Below the pieces are notes generated by a model. It did no database searches. It saw nothing but the letters and a program-made list of their open reading frames with translations, and was not told where the DNA came from. The position numbers and the translations under genes are program-made. From Melaminivora suipulveris (GTDB taxonomy: Bacteria; Pseudomonadota; Gammaproteobacteria; Burkholderiales; Burkholderiaceae_C): 64,000 bases of DNA. Positions 63,019 to 64,000 of the stretch are shown here, piece after piece; within the stretch, counting starts at the first letter, position 1, and each line of letters begins with the position of its first letter. The stretch is from assembly GCF_003008575.1 (NCBI RefSeq), contig NZ_CP027667.1:1368501-1432500 (forward strand), given 5' to 3'.

Positions 63019-64000
63019 ATGATCTTTTCCGTAAATCCGCCTTGCCGGTGATGCTTCTGGCTTCGACCGTGCTGTTCTCTGGCTGCGCCACGCAGGGCAA
63101 GCCGCCGCCGTCCATTTCGCTCGATGAGCCGGTGCAGGCCCAGCCGCTGCCGGAGCCGCCTGCTCCTGTCGAAGTGGTGGCCGTGCCGCAGGTGCTGCCG
63201 ATGCCGGCACAGATGAAACCTGTGCCGGATGCCAAGCCCGCCGCAGAACCCGCCGATGAAACCTTGCGGGTGTCCCGCGCCAACGCCGAGGCGCGCATTG
63301 CGCCCACGCGCGAAGGCTACGTCAATGCGATTCAGGTGTGGCCCTTCACGGATGGCGCGCTGTACCAGGTCTATGCGGCCGTGGGCCGCGTGACCGTGAT
63401 CGCGCTCCAGCCCGGTGAGGAACTGGTGACGGTGGCCGCAGGCGATACCGTGCGCTGGATCGTGGGCGACACATCGAGCGGCAGCGGTGATGCGCTGCGC
63501 GTCAATGTGATGGTCAAACCGATCCGCTCGGGCCTCAAGACCAATCTGGTCATCACCACCAGCCGCCGTACGTATCTGCTGGAGCTGACCTCGACCGAGA
63601 AGACGTGGATGGCGTCGGTGTCCTGGGAGTACCCCAAGGACAGGATGCTGGCCTTGCAGCGCCAGTCGCAGGTGGCCAATGCCGCCGCGCCAGTCGATGC
63701 CGGGCTGTCGCTGGAGAAAATCCGTTTCCGCTACGCCGTCAGCGGCAGTAATCCGCCGTGGAAGCCGCTGCGCGCCTTCGACGACGGCGAGAAGGTCTAC
63801 ATCCAGTTTCCGCCGGGCATCGCCCAGGGCGAGCTGCCGCCGCTGTTCGTCATCGGTGCGCAGGGCGACGGGCAACTGGTGAACTACCGCTTCCGCTCGC
63901 CGTACTACATCGTGGATCGCCTGTTCGGTGCGGCTGAGTTGCGCCTGGGCGGGGACAAGGGCGATGTGGTGCGGATCGAGCGCACAGATGGCGTTTCCGG
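63015..64000 (+). CDS. trbG: Conjugal transfer protein TrbG (VirB9 family), truncated by window edge
   Basis: At least 328 residues are visible and no stop is reached before the edge. A lipobox LFSGCATQ (Cys23) is followed by a Pro-rich linker to about residue 85. The VirB9/TrbG beta domain has EGYVNAIQVWPFTDGALYQV, GDTVRWIVGDTSSGSGDALR, KTNLVITTSRRTYLLELTST and RFRSPYYIVDRLF. It forms the outer-membrane-associated ring with TrbI and TrbH. Its start overlaps trbF (ATGA). Confidence 0.92.
   Translation, partial: MNDLFRKSALPVMLLASTVLFSGCATQGKPPPSISLDEPVQAQPLPEPPAPVEVVAVPQVLPMPAQMKPVPDAKPAAEPADETLRVSRANAEARIAPTREGYVNAIQVWPFTDGALYQVYAAVGRVTVIALQPGEELVTVAAGDTVRWIVGDTSSGSGDALRVNVMVKPIRSGLKTNLVITTSRRTYLLELTSTEKTWMASVSWEYPKDRMLALQRQSQVANAAAPVDAGLSLEKIRFRYAVSGSNPPWKPLRAFDDGEKVYIQFPPGIAQGELPPLFVIGAQGDGQLVNYRFRSPYYIVDRLFGAAELRLGGDKGDVVRIERTDGVS

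Overview
The window looks like the chromosome of a high-GC betaproteobacterium of the Comamonadaceae (Acidovorax / Alicycliphilus / Delftia / Comamonas type). The evidence is the codon usage, a DUF1840 gene, the Liv-type transporter clustered with two CoA ligases, and the style of the intergenic repeats. About 13.27 kb of ordinary chromosome is followed by the left part of an integrated conjugative element (ICE) of the Tn4371 family, which runs off the right edge.

Chromosome, 1-13.27 kb: the tail of an unidentified gene; a convergent RsuA/RluF-type pseudouridine synthase; a Crp/Fnr-family regulator divergent from a large AMP-forming acyl-CoA ligase; a complete branched-chain-amino-acid-type ABC transporter (livG-livH-livM-livK-livF) ending in a PaaK-like CoA ligase; a DUF1840 protein; cyclopropane-fatty-acid synthase; and a 53-residue basic protein. 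The transporter and the two ligases probably import a carboxylic acid and activate it with CoA.

ICE, 13.27-64 kb: the terminator of the small basic gene contains TTTTTCAT, the known Tn4371-family attachment core. A tyrosine integrase starts about 180 bp further on. Next come a PIN-like unknown gene and an IetAS-type system (XRE regulator, AAA+ ATPase, subtilase). The subtilase is split by a 1,197-bp IS5-family element with a perfect TTAG target duplication. The maintenance block follows (DUF2958 x2, DUF932, ParB-like, DUF736, DUF2285, AlpA-like, RepA, iteron-like repeats, ParA, a small putative RHH protein, DUF2840), then the TraF peptidase and a VirD2/DUF3363 relaxase. Transfer genes resume at 51.9 kb: LysR (TraR), EexN-like lipoprotein, TraG, RHH protein, TrbB-C-D-E-J-K-L-F and a partial TrbG.

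Cargo, about 36-51.8 kb, lies between the relaxase and traR and is visibly more AT-rich. It is an osmotic-stress and potassium module. One minus-strand gene train runs TorF-like porin, kdpF, a 27-aa membrane peptide, kdpA, kdpC, kdpB, an EIIA-Ntr paralogue, kdpD, kdpE, a GNAT enzyme and otsB. otsA and a small membrane protein converge on otsB. Diverging from the porin, on the plus strand, are two unannotated membrane microproteins, a GNAT and a RimK-like ATP-grasp ligase. K+ uptake (Kdp), trehalose synthesis (OtsA/OtsB) and probably an amino-acid or peptide ligase product would act together in adaptation to osmotic upshift or desiccation. The unusual points are the kdp gene order A-C-B, the embedded PTS regulator, the microproteins and a terminator-like RNA element before kdpD.
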